64,000 nucleotides of DNA from Balanoglossus misakiensis (GCA_040954595.2 CM082578.2:6324001-6388000); one strand, 5' to 3'. Positions 1 through 13,489 are shown, counted from the first letter of the stretch. Numbers and translations are program-made. The notes: generated by a model from the letters alone, not told the origin.

Positions 1-3000
1 AATTGTGGAGTGTCAAGACAGGCATATGGAGAATACGTTCAAGTAAGTTGCAGTGTGTCGATAATTAGGATTAAGTCTCTGGAAAAAAAATGACTCAACT
101 GTGAGGCGACATGAGATTCATTTCTTGATGGAAAGTTTTTTCAGACATATAGAAGACCCCCCCCCCCCACCCATTGATCTTTGATGTGTTGTTTTTTTGC
201 AGGCAGTTTTTGACGGACAGCTTTGACTATGATGAAGTGACGACACTGAAGTTACTGGCGGAACATGGCATGTATGAACTGATGATGAACATAGCCAGGG
301 TGAGTATTGACCCTCAGTGTGTCTTCACAGTCACTGCATTTGCGGCGAGCTCTTATTCCTCAGCAGCATTTCATCTGTAGGCTGCGGAATTTCAGTTTGA
401 CTAAGAATGCCATATGGGGTGCCAGTTCAGTTTTAGTATTCCCCAGAACATGATCTATTCCCTATGCATATTCATGACTCGTGCAAACCCTATAGCTGGA
501 GAGTGTCGTTTAACCCTTTCACCACCATGGTTCAGTCCAAACCCACTGTTTTTTGTGGTAAGGTTGAACCTCTAATGAGGGGGTGGACGTGTGCTGTCTT
601 GTTCTGATGAATTCAAAAACTGGAGCTATGTCCATCCTGTCTGTCTGAGTGTGAGAAAACTGAACATTTTAAGCAAAAATTTGTCTGTATCACCTAGGCC
701 CGGGGTCACTTGGATCAAGCTTTAGATATTGTCATCAAAAAGGGATTGTTACAGTTAGACGCGGACACCACAGCTCAGCTGATGGCTCAGGGATTCTCTG
801 CTGCCATGGCAACCCCTGCAGGAGCATTACTGAGATGTATGACATCACCCGACCTTGTGCACCATCTCTTGAACAAGGTAAAGTGTGTTTTTGACATTGA
901 ATGAATGAATGTATAATCCATACACATCAATCATGAAATCTTTCTGTTTAACTGGTTTGTACACCAGTCAGCTTATACACTGTAGTTCAAAGTCATCATC
1001 GATCAATTAATCAATGTTCTGACCTCGAATGAGCATATGGACCTCTCAAAATTATAAACTGGAAACCAGGCACAATGCCAACTGATAATTTGAACTTGAT
1101 CTAGTAATTGCTTGTCAGTGAGAACTTTCACAAAAATGCTATTTTTAAATTTTGTATCCACAGCCTGAGTTTACTCAGAAATATCTGATTGCGATGAAAT
1201 CGTGCATCGGGGAATTAGACATCGATACATTGCTGAGGATAGCAGAACTGTTTGATCCTTCCAGACCCACCATCAAAATGCTCTTACATAAGGCTTCAGT
1301 CAAGGGAAGAAAACGGTGAGACACCACTGACATGAAAAACCGTATAATCAATAGCCCTGACACAATATAAAAGCATAGAATGCTCAAAACTTGGAATTCT
1401 TGAACTCTGACCTCCTGATGACCTGTGACATGAGGGATAAGCAAATAACATACCACACATGTAGTAGAACATGTCAAACACAACAAAATGGTACAGAAAG
1501 CAGAATTGTTTCCTGAATTGCTTTTTATTAGGGGGGGGGCAATATCCTTTCCATTTCTAGTATTTGCCTTCAGGGTGTGCTTCCATCTTGACTTTGCATC
1601 GTGCCCTACATTCTCAACACAGAGTGTACAGTAGTCAGCTGTTTCTGTCATACTATAGTCTGTTTTAACAACTAGCGGTGTGGATCAAATTCATTATAGA
1701 AAATTAAACTTGGGTTTCACGGCATAAATCATAGCACGGACATCCATGATCAGAGCCATCGACTCATTGAATCATTGCAGTAAATTAGCTTGGTGTATGG
1801 CCACCTGGCCTGCAGACATCTCACTGCTTAATATCATGTTATATATGACGATATTATTTTTCTGTGGGTTAATTGATAGGTCGCCCTCGTCAAGTTCAAT
1901 AGCGTCAGCCTTCAGCACATCTAGTGACTATGCATACCAGGTAAGAATTTCAGTCGAGTATTTAAGAATTAATCTGTCAGTACAGTCAGTCAGGCAATAC
2001 TCTGCACTAATATATTTGTGCATACTTTGCCTTATTTTTGTAGTCCACCTTATATTACATTATGACCTCAGTATAAAATTCATATAATGTTTTCAAACAA
2101 ACTCATTCTTATTTGTCAGTGGAAGAAAGTCATATCTGCATATTTCTAAATTTCTACACGACTGCCACAAATATGTAGATTTTCAAAATACCGGTAATAA
2201 CAATATGTCTCCAAGCTGGAAGCATACAATGTAAGTAATCAAATACCAACAAAATAATTACTTGATTGTAAGACTACTTTTCTCAGTGATAGATTATAGC
2301 TTGTCCATTGAATACAAAATTATGTTTATTTCACTCTACATTATTATGTAATTCAAGTGAAAAATTATTCTGGTGTAAAAGTTGTTATAAAAGTTGCTCA
2401 AATTACAGAAGTTAATAGAATGAATATAATAATTTGTTTTATGTAGGAGACAAGTCTGCCCAGGGCCGAAGCTATCATTGAATTCTTCTTGGAAGTGCTA
2501 CTTGTATTGAATCACAAGAGAAATGTCCTGAAAAGGACTCATACAGGGTGAGCATGTATTCGTTCTGCTGATTGCTGAAGAAATCATGATTTGTTGAAGG
2601 GAACTTTATTTGACAACAATTCTAATTATATGTTATGGATTTGTCACACATGTATTTGACACTTTCTGCATCACGCATCCTTTAGTTTGCACCGTAGTCA
2701 TTTTAGCCTAACACTCCCCCCCCCTTTCTTTGATACCAGTTCATTTTCAGGCTATCAAGATGAAAGCTTATCAAACAGTCAGCCTTCATCGCCGCAGAGC
2801 AGTCCAAGAAAGAGAAGTCGTGTGCCCAAACAGGTGACAGTGCTTAGCTGTGGGCATTCCCATGCGGCAGCTGTGTGCCACGATGATCTGTATACGTGGG
2901 GGAAAGCTCATAATGGCAGGTGGGGACATTTTTCATATATTTTATACCGTTACTACATAGTACATTCAACTAGTCAACATGATAGTTCTGATGGCACCAT

Positions 3001-6000
3001 ATGAACAGTTACAGTCAAACCAGTGTTAGTATATATGGCCACCTCAATAAAAAGACCACCTCTATATAGTGGCCACTTTGTTACAGTCCCTGTGGAATTA
3101 ACATGTACATGTACATTGATTGACCTGTCTGTAAAGGCCACCTGTCTATAAAAGCCAATTTAGGAAAGTCCCTTGACTGGCCAGTATAGACAGGTTTCAC
3201 TGTGTCTGCATATTGACTTGGTGTAGGGTTATATAATATGGCTGTCTACCTGAGGGAATGTGACTCACCCCAAAACTGTCTAGCTATTTCCGGAGTCTGA
3301 AAGCCGGGATAGAATCCCATATTGGGGTGACTTGTAGTCCCTAGGCAGACTTGTGCATGTATCAGCAGAAAAATGATGTACCCTTATGATGTGACAATGA
3401 TTTTAACCAGTCATGGTGCACAAAACAATTCATGGTACAAAAAAACAGCCAGGAAATAAAATCCCATGCCACTCTCTTTGCAGACTGGGACATGGTGAGA
3501 TCATTGTGGACACCGGGAAGGTAATTCCGTTCCGAGTGGAGACTCTTCACATGCACAGAATCAAGGTGACCTCAGTGGCATGTGGAAAAGAACACACACT
3601 GGCTTTGTGTCAACAAGGGGTAAGTTCGAATAGTATCATAAATGTGCAAACTGATCACAACTGGAAAGACTCCAAGTGTATGTACAGTGAAAACTAATCT
3701 GGAAACTTGTTTATACATGTATATACTGAAAGACTTTTCCAGTTCCCAATTGCTTAGGACACTATTATTAAAAGAACCTCTATAAAGCAGATACCTCTGC
3801 GACTGGGCAAAATCACAGAAATACAATGTCAGCAATAAAAGTGATACCATAATTACATCAAGTACAGTATCTGAAATGAATATGAATATCTGTCTTCACA
3901 AAGTTTAATCTCCAGCTAGGATAGAGAACAGATCCCAACACTACGGGCTACTGAACCCATTCCATTGTTAACTTGTCCAAATCTCTGACAAAAGGTAACA
4001 AATAACCAAAACCTTCTCTCACCTCTCTGCTGTAGGTATATGGTTGGGGTTCATCCAGACATGGTCAGGTTGGAATCGGTAGTACACAGACTCAGACCAG
4101 ACCAGTCTTGCTGACCGAGTTCTCCGATCAGAAAATAGCGGCCATAGCGTGCGGACAGTACCACTCTCTGGCTTTGTCACAAAACCACAGGTATGTATGG
4201 CTTCGTAGGATAGCTAGGGCACGTCTCAGAGTTGAATTCCCTGAAAGCACTATGTTGGCTCCAGTGCTTGCGATATTTGCTCTTTCAACTATTCATGCAT
4301 CATGCGGAATATAGAAAATCAGACCATAAGCACCATGAACAATGTGGTACCCCGAAATGTCTTCCAAACGAATTTTATCGTGTTCTGTACTTCATGAAGT
4401 AAATCTCAACCTTGTTCTTGTAAAAAAAATGTTGGTAATGTCATCTGTCAAATCGGAATGTTGTTATGCACTAAAAATCAAAACATAAATGTCTACACAA
4501 TAAAAATGTAAAGTTTTTATACAGTTTGATTTTCAATATGGCTATGATATTATCAGAATCGACTGTTACATGATTCTATCTTTGTTGTGTAGGGTATGGA
4601 GCTGGGGTTGGGGAGTGCACGGACAACTCGGCCACGGTGACCCATGTGACCAGCACTTGCCCAAACCAATCGAAGCCCTCGCTGACCGTCAGGTGACACA
4701 AATCTCCGCCGGCTGCGCCCACTCGGTGGTGCTGACCCTCAAAGGTCGGGTCATGACCTTTGGTTGCAATAAATTTGGACAGCTGGGGAATGGGAAAACA
4801 GAAAAGTTGTCTTCACCGGTCGCTGTGTCGGCGTTGGAGAACTATAGGGTTGTCACGGTTACAAGTGGTTTCTTTCACGTTGTAAGTCAAACTGAAACGT
4901 TGTGACATATTCATAGAATAGCGAAATTTGAAGGACAATCAATACGTGCCTCATCAATATAGAAAACATTAATAAAGTTTCCCCACATATTTATCACAAT
5001 ATTGAATGTTATTTGTACTTGTAGGAGCTGGCTTTTATTCAAGTGTTGGTCAGCATACACAAGTCCCAGTATGCAGTGCACTCAGACTATACAAGTCTGA
5101 GTTAGCCACTGTACTCAGATTGTACAATTCCAAATACTTAGACTTTGAAGTCTGACTCGGTCTTTGAACTCGGAGTATACACTTTGAAGTACTCTTATAT
5201 ACCTGATTTCACTTTTGATTTCAATACTGATTTTGATATTATTTTAAATTACCAGTTTTAACACTGACAGTATTACTGTTTATTTTTTCCAAACCTGCAG
5301 GTTGCAGTGACTGCCAATCCACAGATGATCTTCGTCTGGGGATGCCACCCGGCCGCTCTCCGGCACAAACTGTTGATGAGCAGACGTCGGCGAGCTGGAC
5401 ACCAGCAGCATCACCAAGGGGTGACGCAACACGCCTTTGAGACGGTTCATCTGACGCCCAGACCGTTGGATCATGACATCATGAATAGAGTCAAACAGGT
5501 GATGAAATTTTCCCATGATGGTGGTGGATTGTTGGAGCAAGTATTCAATGTCACATAATTTGCCTTTGTATTCACTTGCGTGAGTGAAATAAGTGAAAGT
5601 AACACAATCAAAGAGGCAGTTATCGTAATCTGCATTTACAGTAAATGTATGCCATGGAAAGTCAGGATGTTGAATGTACCTGTCCTGTCTGTTGTTTTAC
5701 AACTGCCTGAAAGCACTTAGTTTCGAGATGATCCATGTGTTCTTACCTAGCACAAATAGTGTCATCGATTGATTGCCCCAATCTGTATAATGTGCATTCA
5801 TGAAATATTTACCCTTTCACCCCAGTTCCCTGTATAGAGGTCCAACTCAACCATAGAGAGCAATGGATTTGGACCAGACCATGGTGGTGAAAGGGTTAAA
5901 ATGCAGGGGTTTATTTTTCATCCTTGCCCCAGTTTTGCTGTTGTACATTGGTTGATGTCCCTTAATTCAGTATGGTCTTTTGATACTCTCACTCTTGATA

Positions 6001-9000
6001 GGTTGCCTGTGGCAGTAACCACACACTGATAGTGACCGTGGCTGGTGAATTGTACTCTATGGGGAAGAATGACTGTGGGCAACTTGCTGTGGGTGCTTAT
6101 AGAGTCGAACAGGTAAGTTGCAAGAGGAAGTGGTCAGTTGAGATTGGAATCTGGTATTAAGAAAAATTATATTCTTGGTATGAAAAGAATTGTTGAATAT
6201 ATATTGTTAGTGTATAGGCCAAACGTCATCTTGGAACAAAATGGGTGTTGAGGTTTGATAATTTAAAGGGTTTCAGTCTCAATTTTCCTCATAGATATTA
6301 AGTTGTATATTATGTGCATCAAATTTTAAAATCTATTCCTAATGTACAATATTTTTGTCAACATCATTCCATTTTATAGTTTGCACCAACCCTAGTCAGA
6401 CACTTCTCTGACAAACCGATCATTGTGGTCGCAGCCGGTCACGAGTTTTCAGTGGTCATCGACATCACCGGTCACTGCTGGGTGTGGGGAAGAGCTGACC
6501 ATGGTCAGGTAGGCTAAACTGGACGGAGTTGTCAGGGGTCAGTCATTGTTGGTCATTGCTGCGTCTGTGTAGGGGAGAGTTGGTTGTTCATTACGTGGCG
6601 TAGAAAATAAAAACTAACTTGCTCTGTACCCGTACTTAACTGAACACTGTAGTATCAACATCTGTTGCTGGAAATTGAACAGTGAGCAGTTGTGAATTGA
6701 GGTGAACATGAAACACTGGTTCACTTTCAAGCCATTTAATTTCTAAATCTCTGGTCTGTTGCCATCACTGTCAGCGAAAGACAACCACACTAAATTAATG
6801 GAGGGGGGAAAATGGCATATTCTATTTATTTTGAGAGAAAAAAATGGCTCATTTTCTTTCAGCTTGGTCTTGAGAGTGGCGCAGGAAGCAGGGGGACACT
6901 CCATCACCTGCCACAACCCGGAAAGAAACAGTTCATCGGTAAAGATGTGACGACCCCTGTCCAGTTGCCAGGGTTACCAATAGTCACCGTGTCAAGTGGA
7001 CTGGGAACCAGTCTTCTCATGGAAGATCTGCTCGACGAAGACACTTTGGTGTGTAATTTGAAGCTGTAATTTATTGGCCATAGCCATTTGCTCTTATTGT
7101 GTAAAATATGACTGATATACAAGTTTAAGCCCCATCAGCCGTTACTTTTGAGTACAGGTACTTCACAATACAATGACATCTCCTGACTGCTGTCTTTTCA
7201 GCATGGAAGTTGCATGTTGCCTGTACCACAATTTAGTCTGAATCTGCCATTTGCCTTTTGATGTATTTTCTTTTTCTTTCCTAATGCCTTGTGCCTGGTA
7301 CTGTAACCTTTTGAAATTTCTGTCGGAATAGTCACCATTTTTTACAAACTGTAAAACTTCATCACTTGAGTTGGGACTAAACTCGATTAGTGCCTATGCC
7401 AACTATTTTTCAGTCCTATTCTCATTGTAAACAAAACAGTTATTTATTTTCAGTTATTTTCACTTTCATTATGTTTGTTTGATTATGAGAATAAACTATT
7501 ATTATTATTATTATTATTATTATTTCTGTCACAAGAAGAATTTACCAGGTACAATTATTTGTATATTTTTTGACAGAGCGACGAGGCATCAGAAACCGAA
7601 GTGGAAATCAGCCTGCCGGAATTATCCCGAGCCGGGACGCAGAGCGTGGCGTACAGCCGGCAGTGCATCAGCATTGTGCTGCAGCACCTGCAGTCCTACT
7701 ACAACCACGCCAGCATGCTGCGGCTGTGCCTGGACTACCACGACTGGGTGGGCGTGGCCGACGTCTACGAGATCGACAAGAAGTACATCTACAGTATGGC
7801 CTACCGACTGAGATCGTTTGGGGACAAAGGATGGGCTGCAGATGTCCTGGTCGAAAAGGCCAAGGTCGTGGTCCTCAGCTGTATACGGTGAGTATCACTT
7901 GTAGATGTAGGTTGAATAGAAATGTGTGCAGAAAGAAGTTGTTCCGTATTTCTGCTGTACCGTTTGCACAAAGATATTAAACTCAAAAATGATCCAAAAT
8001 GATGCAGGTAATCCACGACTACTGATAGATACTGTACATGTACACAGTTTGGCTAGACTGTGTGTGTTATCCTGTTAGCTGACGCACGTTGCGCAAAAGT
8101 ATTAAAGTGCACAAGACTTCATGTGTATAGCTCTGTGGTGATTTAAATTCCGTCTTTCAACAGAGAACTGGAAGATGTCAAGCACTGGGAAGGTGGCAGT
8201 CCTTCAACCAGCGATCTCACCTTTCTTTTGCATCAGGTATGGCAGGCAGCAATCTGATTAAAATCAGATGTAGAGTTTGGCGCCGTCTTCACTTTTGCTG
8301 ATTCTTGTTGTATATTTACATTAAATGACATTCGTCTAACAACAATGTTACTTCAGAAATCATGGCTTCCATCTCGCCATTGGAAACCTGAAATGTTGCA
8401 ATCTTTTTTACAGTAACCATGCACCCAAACAATCTCGATTCATGCTAGATTGTATGTTCCTATATTGAAACAGGTTCTGTGGTTTTGGCACTCCAAGTGT
8501 TTACCAACGCAGCCACTAGAATCTCTACTTGTGGATCACTTGAAATTGCTGGCCTACCCATTGAGTCTCATGTTATTCAGGTATGCTTGGTTTATCTTGT
8601 AATACTTTGGATCCATAGACTTCAAAATACATGGATTAAACCATACCAGTGTGCAGTTTATATGCTTTCACACAGCTAGCCTGCTACAGTATTGACAGAA
8701 CCAAAGTTTAATGTTATAGTTACCCATCATGTTCTAGAAATGCTTCAGTGTAAAAATTCATTTGCACATTTAATGCTTGGCTCCTTTATACTTTGAAATT
8801 GATTTTTGTGTGTGCACTAATTTCACATGATTTTCTGATATGTATTTTTTCCACTACTTTTATATCACAGAAGTTTTAATCAGAAATTAAATAAGTAAAC
8901 ATTCCTTAGAAAATAGGAGCGAATACCAATCTGTTTTGTGTTCAACTTTCAGTTCAAGCTCTCCAGGTGCGAGTGGAAATTTGACAGGGGAGACATCGAT

Positions 9001-9649
9001 GAGTACTGGAACAGATGTCTCTCTGCTCACGGGTAGAGAAGATGCAACCTTGACCGACATTACAGTGTCGCTGCTCGATGTTCCCAACGCCCTCAAAAAC
9101 AGCCTGAGCACCAAATTCTGTCTGCAGGTGACTTCCACTGTGGTTGACCAGATCAACGGCGGTCGTTCCCACCGAGAATTCAGCGAGGTGCTGATAAACG
9201 GCAGCAGCAGCGCCGGGAGCAAGGGACTTCTGGACGCAGCCCTGAAACACCAGCCCAGCAGCCGGGTGCCGGAGGACAAACTCTGGCAGGAGATCCTGTA
9301 CAACCTGAAGAAGGACCTCAGCGCCAGGGAGTTCGTGCAGGTCTCGGCGGGCGACGCCCGGGGACTCACCGAGGCCCTGCGACTGCAGGTCCAGTCCGAC
9401 ACATACCGGGAACTCCCCCCGGGGGAAGGGGAGACCAACGTCATGGCCTTCTCCTGCGGCCACCACTTCCTGAAGCAGCCGTTCCTGCTGAGCGCCGTGC
9501 CGTTGTTCGAGACGGCCATGAACGAGTTGCCGACGCCCCTCCCGGCCACGGCCGACGTCATGGTCCACTTGTACCGGCAGAACGGCTGTGTGCCCCTGGC
9601 CTGTCCCGACTGCGTTCTCAGCGCGGTCAAACAGTTAGAAATTGGATAG
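1..9649 (+). CDS. Large RCC1-repeat / alpha-solenoid protein with RING-like C-terminus (3' part of gene)
   Basis: Eighteen exons: 1-42 (enters from outside the window), 203-299, 698-877, 1164-1315, 1880-1940, 2447-2547, 2740-2919, 3484-3619, 4036-4190, 4593-4881, 5301-5498, 6002-6112, 6380-6508, 6863-7048, 7577-7887, 8164-8236, 8474-8580, 8953-9649. All junctions are GT..AG and the frame stays open for about 1067 codons to the stop at 9647-9649. Domains, numbered from the window edge: helical solenoid at about 1-210; a Ser/Pro-rich basic linker containing PRKRSRVPK; seven RCC1 repeats at about 243-672; a second solenoid at about 690-815 (LRLCLDYHDWVGVADVYEID); a Ser/Gly linker; and a C-terminal Cys/His cluster (SCGHHF, then CVPLACPDC). 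RCC1 propellers are protein-interaction or exchange-factor scaffolds; solenoid plus RING resembles vesicle-tethering proteins of the VPS class, but I cannot name the orthologue. Function is unknown. It converges on the FAM120 gene. Confidence 0.85.
511..585. mobile_element. Dispersed CCCTTTCACC-family element, copy 1
   Basis: It starts TTTAACCCTTTCACCACCAT and continues GGTTCAGTCCAAACCCA, with GAACCTCTAATGAGGG at the other end. It matches the copy at 50293-50352 closely and the reverse complement of the copy at 5812-5900. It lies in an intron of the RCC1-repeat gene. Confidence 0.65.
3013..3202. repeat. Diverged repeat with ACAGTGAAACCTGTCTA-type ends
   Basis: The right end (TAGACAGGTTTCACTGT) resembles the inverse of the left end (ACAGTCAAACCAGTGTTAGTA). 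The interior repeats GGCCACCT(G/C) several times (3038, 3054, 3140 region). It is in an intron of the RCC1-repeat gene and looks like an old relative of the element at 22494-22666. Confidence 0.4.
5812..5900. mobile_element. Dispersed CCCTTTCACC-family element, copy 2 (best preserved)
   Basis: It begins ACCCTTTCACC and ends GGTGGTGAAAGGGTTA, so the ends form an inverted repeat of about 11 bp over a total of about 89 bp. The interior includes GAGGTCCAACTCAACCATAG and ATGGATTTGGACCAGACCAT. It has the structure of a miniature inverted-repeat element with no coding capacity. Confidence 0.7.
7497..7525. repeat. (ATT)n microsatellite
   Basis: This is an uninterrupted ATT array in the intron before exon 7577-7887. 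It directly follows GAGAATAAACT, a combination that often marks the 3' tail of a short retroelement; that origin is only a suggestion. Confidence 0.9.
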
Positions 9650-10273
9650 CAGCACCAATGAGTCAGCTGGATGGTTTTTATTTGTTACCAATGCAAGAAC
9701 GTTCATGTTATGTTGCCAGGCTGATGCATCTTATATCTGCTTAGTCCAGTTTTGTTTTATTTACGGAGTACTCGAAGTTTGAATCAGTACTGCTATGCAT
9801 TTTAGTACTAAAATTGTCTTCCTGTGCAAGAGTGGTATATCTTTATTTTGAATCGTTACCCATGTTCAAAACATACCGCAACAACGATCAAAATGGAAAA
9901 TATACTAAGTTTAACAAGCCCCTGTTTTTATCTTCTGTAGAAAACAATGAGGGAAATTAATGAATGGTTTATCATGTACATTTTACATTTTATTTAACCC
10001 ATTTGATCATTGCTTTATTAGTGTAAACTTAAAAAAAAAACTATTTTGTGCCAGATGTAATATATTTGATTAGTATGAAGGAACAACTCTCGTTATAGAT
10101 GAAACAAGACAGTTCAAGTATGATCGCATATTTCTTGATTTCATTATTTGAATTTGAGTCTTGCTCAAACTGTTGTACTTTGTAGTTCTCTACATAGCTG
10201 TCCTGTGGCCCAGACTGTATTTTTTCAAGCTCAGGTTGCACATACCTGGAAATTGTGCTCAAATGCAAGTTTG

Positions 10274-10279
10274 AATAAA
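10274..10279 (+). terminator. Candidate polyadenylation signal of the RCC1-repeat gene
   Basis: This is an AATAAA hexamer 625 bases after the stop codon at 9649; a second AATAAA lies near 10357. No transcript evidence is available, so which one is used is inference. Confidence 0.35.
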
Positions 10280-10371
10280 ACGGATGATGACATTGATAGA
10301 CAGTGTCGACTGGATCAGTTTAATTGGCACTCAAGGTGCAAATAATACCCAACAAAATAAAACGGTCCAGT

Positions 10372-10444
10372 GCAGTGCCCTCAATGGCAATGGTTGACGT
10401 TTCTTTAGAGCAGTGCCCTCAATGGCAATGGTTGACGTTTCTTT
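10372..10444. repeat. Exact 35-bp tandem duplication
   Basis: Positions 10372-10406 and 10410-10444 are identical 35-base copies starting GCAGTGCCCTCAATGGCAAT, separated by three bases. It lies in the presumed 3' flank of the RCC1-repeat gene. Confidence 0.95.
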
Positions 10445-11231
10445 TGCAATGTGCCATCACCACCACACACACAACAACAAACACACCAAACTCCACAACA
10501 TCAAAGAGACAGACACATCTTTGTGCTTTCATAACAAACAAGTAGAATATATTCTCCCTTGTCAGTACAACATCTACAGATAATCAGTTGTACAAAAGGT
10601 GAAGAAAGCCAGGTTGTTTTTTCTGCAATAAGGGTTTCTGTCTACTGGTTTATGTTGTAAGGCCTTTGATCTTCAAACTGGAGTTCTAGCTAGGAAAGAC
10701 TAGCTGTAAGTAAAGACAACTCAAATTCTATGTAATATCAATTCTTAAGTTATCTTTTTCTTTTCAGAATCCACATTCCCACTTATAACACCCTTGTGAC
10801 TTTTCAAAATACCTTTTTTTTCAAGTATACACGTTTATAACAGCAAAGAACAGATTTTGCTTTTTTTTTTAAAGTTACACTATACAGTTAAAGCAAGCAA
10901 TAATTTTTGTGTTGAGCACTAAAATATCTAGCGCGTCATCCGATACAACCTTTTCCCTCCAAATTCTCCTGGCGGTAAATTATCGAACACCGACTGAGGA
11001 GCGAAACGGTTGGACAATGTTTCCTTCAAAAGCCGTGCTTGGCTTCTGCCATGACTGGACAAACATTTTCCTACGTGTGCTAAAACTTTGACACTTTCAT
11101 TGTAGTTCACCAGCTTCCCCCATCTCAATTCTGATACAATGTTTCAAATATTTGTTTAACCTTTTTTAGGTAACACACTGCAAGTAATGCCCTTAACTGA
11201 AAAAAATTGGATAAGAAAACAGTTTCCGTCC

Positions 11232-11264
<33 letters not shown>
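11232..11264. repeat. (ATA)n microsatellite
   Basis: This is an uninterrupted ATA/AAT array in the convergent intergenic region. Confidence 0.9.
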
Positions 11265-11929
11265 CTATAGCTGCACATTTCCGACTCGCGCACCACATTC
11301 TGTCCCTGTCAAGCCATGGCAGAAACCAGCACCCCTTTATTCCCCGGCAAGCAGACTAGACGGGGGAGACAGACAGAGGGTGAGAGACACCCCAACTCTG
11401 TCCCTCCCCACACCTCCCCTCCCAGGGGACTATATCCCCCCCAACACACAGTTACCGTGCACATCGATTGAACCATAACCAACTGTCACATTTCTAGAAA
11501 GCTGTATTTTTTTGAAAGTGTAAGTTCAGAATACATGTCAGCAGAGTTTCCCAACACCAATTATGTGCTTCCAACGTGTCTATATTTGTATAACAAGACT
11601 AGGATAGGCTAGGATACATAGTACAGCAGAGATTATGTGGTGTGAATATATATATATACCAGTTTATGCTACGAATACATGTTTAGTAATTTTCGTACCA
11701 AAAAAAAACACTAGAAACAGAAGGAAATCATGTACTGTCATTGGTATGAATAAATAATTTAATCTTTCAACAAGTATTAGCAAAAAATAGGTTACCAAAA
11801 TAGTTTCCAGACTTTTTCTCCCATTCCCAGGTGATCAGGGGAACATGTCCATTTCAGAAAAAATAGTTGTTGATCCTTTGTCTTCAAGCTCGACAAATTT
11901 GTCACTGATTACCTTTCATCCCCATTTCC

Positions 11930-11999
11930 ATCTGTAGAAGCACAACTTCACCATAGAAAACAGTGGATTTGGATCAAACCATAGTGGTGAAAGGGTTAA
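11930..11999. mobile_element. Dispersed CCCTTTCACC-family element, copy 3
   Basis: It ends with GTGGATTTGGATCAAACCAT followed by AGTGGTGAAAGGGTTAA; the left part (CAACTTCACCATAGAAAACA) matches the interior of the copy at 5812 with changes. The left terminal repeat is lost. Confidence 0.6.
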
Positions 12000-13489
12000 G
12001 CGCATTCTTTGGTAGGAGGGCTATTTTTCCCCTTCTATTTCATTCTGAACAGTACATCAGAAATCTAAAAGATACGGGAACCCCCCCCCCCCCCCCATCT
12101 TTTGTAGACCTATTCATTGGGCAAAAAAGGAACATACAAAATTATCAAACTCAATTCAGATCAAATCAACCCAAGACTAGAATGGAAACTTTTTGTTCAT
12201 TGGCAAAAAAAGTACTTATTACTTTCGTCAAAACTACAAAATAAGGGAAAAGGTTACCAAAAATAAAAATGTAACTGCTTACGCTTTTAAAAACCAACAA
12301 TGCAAGTTCATCACGAAGGAAGTTTCAAGACTGGGTGAATTCTTTAGTGGCCAAGACATTCCACCAACAAGAGTTTGTCTGATATGAACCGTTTTTCCAA
12401 AAGTGTTATTAAACTCTGCATGCAAACAACAGAGAATTTGGATGATACGGATTAACAAACAGAACCATGGCCAGCTCTCATCTGGAATGATAAAGTGCTG
12501 TCAGTCAACTTTCTCAAAACTTGTCAAAAGGTCACTCTAAAAATGAAGACAACTTGAAATAGGTACACGAATTCTACAACTGACAGTATACAACACAAAA
12601 TGCCTGTTACATTTCTGAAAAAAAAATCAGAATGGTACAACTGTTTTGCGGACTCAAAGCAAGTTTATCTCATCCGCTGAATTAGTTTTGTCGGGGATCA
12701 GACGACATCACTTTCAGACGTTCTACGGGCAGTGTATGAATATGGTGGCACTTTTTCACATGGCCACCCAATGAATATCTGCGATTGGCAGGATCTGTAC
12801 TTTCCAAGCTAACCGTGGTGCTCGTATGACTTTGTACCTTCAAGAGTTCAAACATGTTCCCCCTCTACCCCCTCCAACTACCACCTTTTCACTTCACCCC
12901 GATTCTGGATTCATTGGTCCATCACACCCAGTAGGCAGGAAAAAAGGGTGCGTGACAGACCGAAATATATACTGGTGAACAACGTAATTATTTAGTATGA
13001 ATTCAGTCGGGTGTGCGAGATAAAACATGCTTTGAGAATAAAAGTTGTAACAATATGACAAACTGTAATGGTTTGGATGGTTGCTATTGCTATTATAAAA
13101 TGTGGCAGTGTGTGAAGACGTTACAATATTCTGGCCTTGTTTAGCATGTAAAAACTGTGAGGTAATAACCGCCTACCAACCGAAAATAAAGAACGGTTGT
13201 AGAGTTCAACTATTATACTGAAAACTGACCCTACGGATTGTGTGTGGCAGTGACAATACATGACAGTGAGATTAAAACAGACTTGAGAGGCTATCACAGA
13301 GACACTATCGCAGTCTACAAAATATTCCATTATCAAACTTTATCAGGGCTCCACAACAAACACCATTTTTCAACAACTTTCCAGGACTTATTTTTATTTC
13401 TTTTTTTCTTCAAATCCATGATCATAGACTCGTAGGGTCTATGCTTGGATTTAAGTAAGGCTTGGAAAAAATTCAGGTATATAAACGAT

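Larger units (their letters stand above)
2812..7048 (+). other. RCC1-type seven-repeat beta-propeller (domain, spread over eight exons)
   Basis: Each repeat shows the RCC1 pattern of a G-x-x-H-(S/T)-x-A/V strand followed by V/L-Y-x-W-G and G-Q-L-G. Visible cores are CGHSHAAAV, CGKEHTLAL, CGQYHSLAL, AGCAHSVVL, SGFFHVV, CGSNHTLIV and AGHEFSVVI. The matching W-G turns are YTWGKAHNGRLGHG, YGWGSSRHGQVGIG, WSWGWGVHGQLGHG, MTFGCNKFGQLGNG, FVWGCHPAALR, YSMGKNDCGQLAVG and WVWGRADHGQLGLES. The fifth blade has lost the G-Q-L-G turn and carries a basic, His/Gln-rich insertion (5360-5440). Seven repeats is the number needed to close an RCC1 propeller. Confidence 0.9.

Noticed and set aside
1175-1651. Minus-strand 158-codon frame
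   Set aside because: It overlaps plus-strand exon 1164-1315 and intron sequence and has no recognisable domain.
2748-2752. Splice acceptor TTTTCAG at 2744-2750 for the exon before the first RCC1 blade
   Set aside because: Using it puts the frame into a stop; the acceptor GATACCAG ending at 2739 keeps the frame open.
8887-9630. Minus-strand 247- and 204-codon frames opposite the last RCC1-gene exon
   Set aside because: The plus-strand frame joins seamlessly by splicing to the upstream exons; the antisense frames do not.
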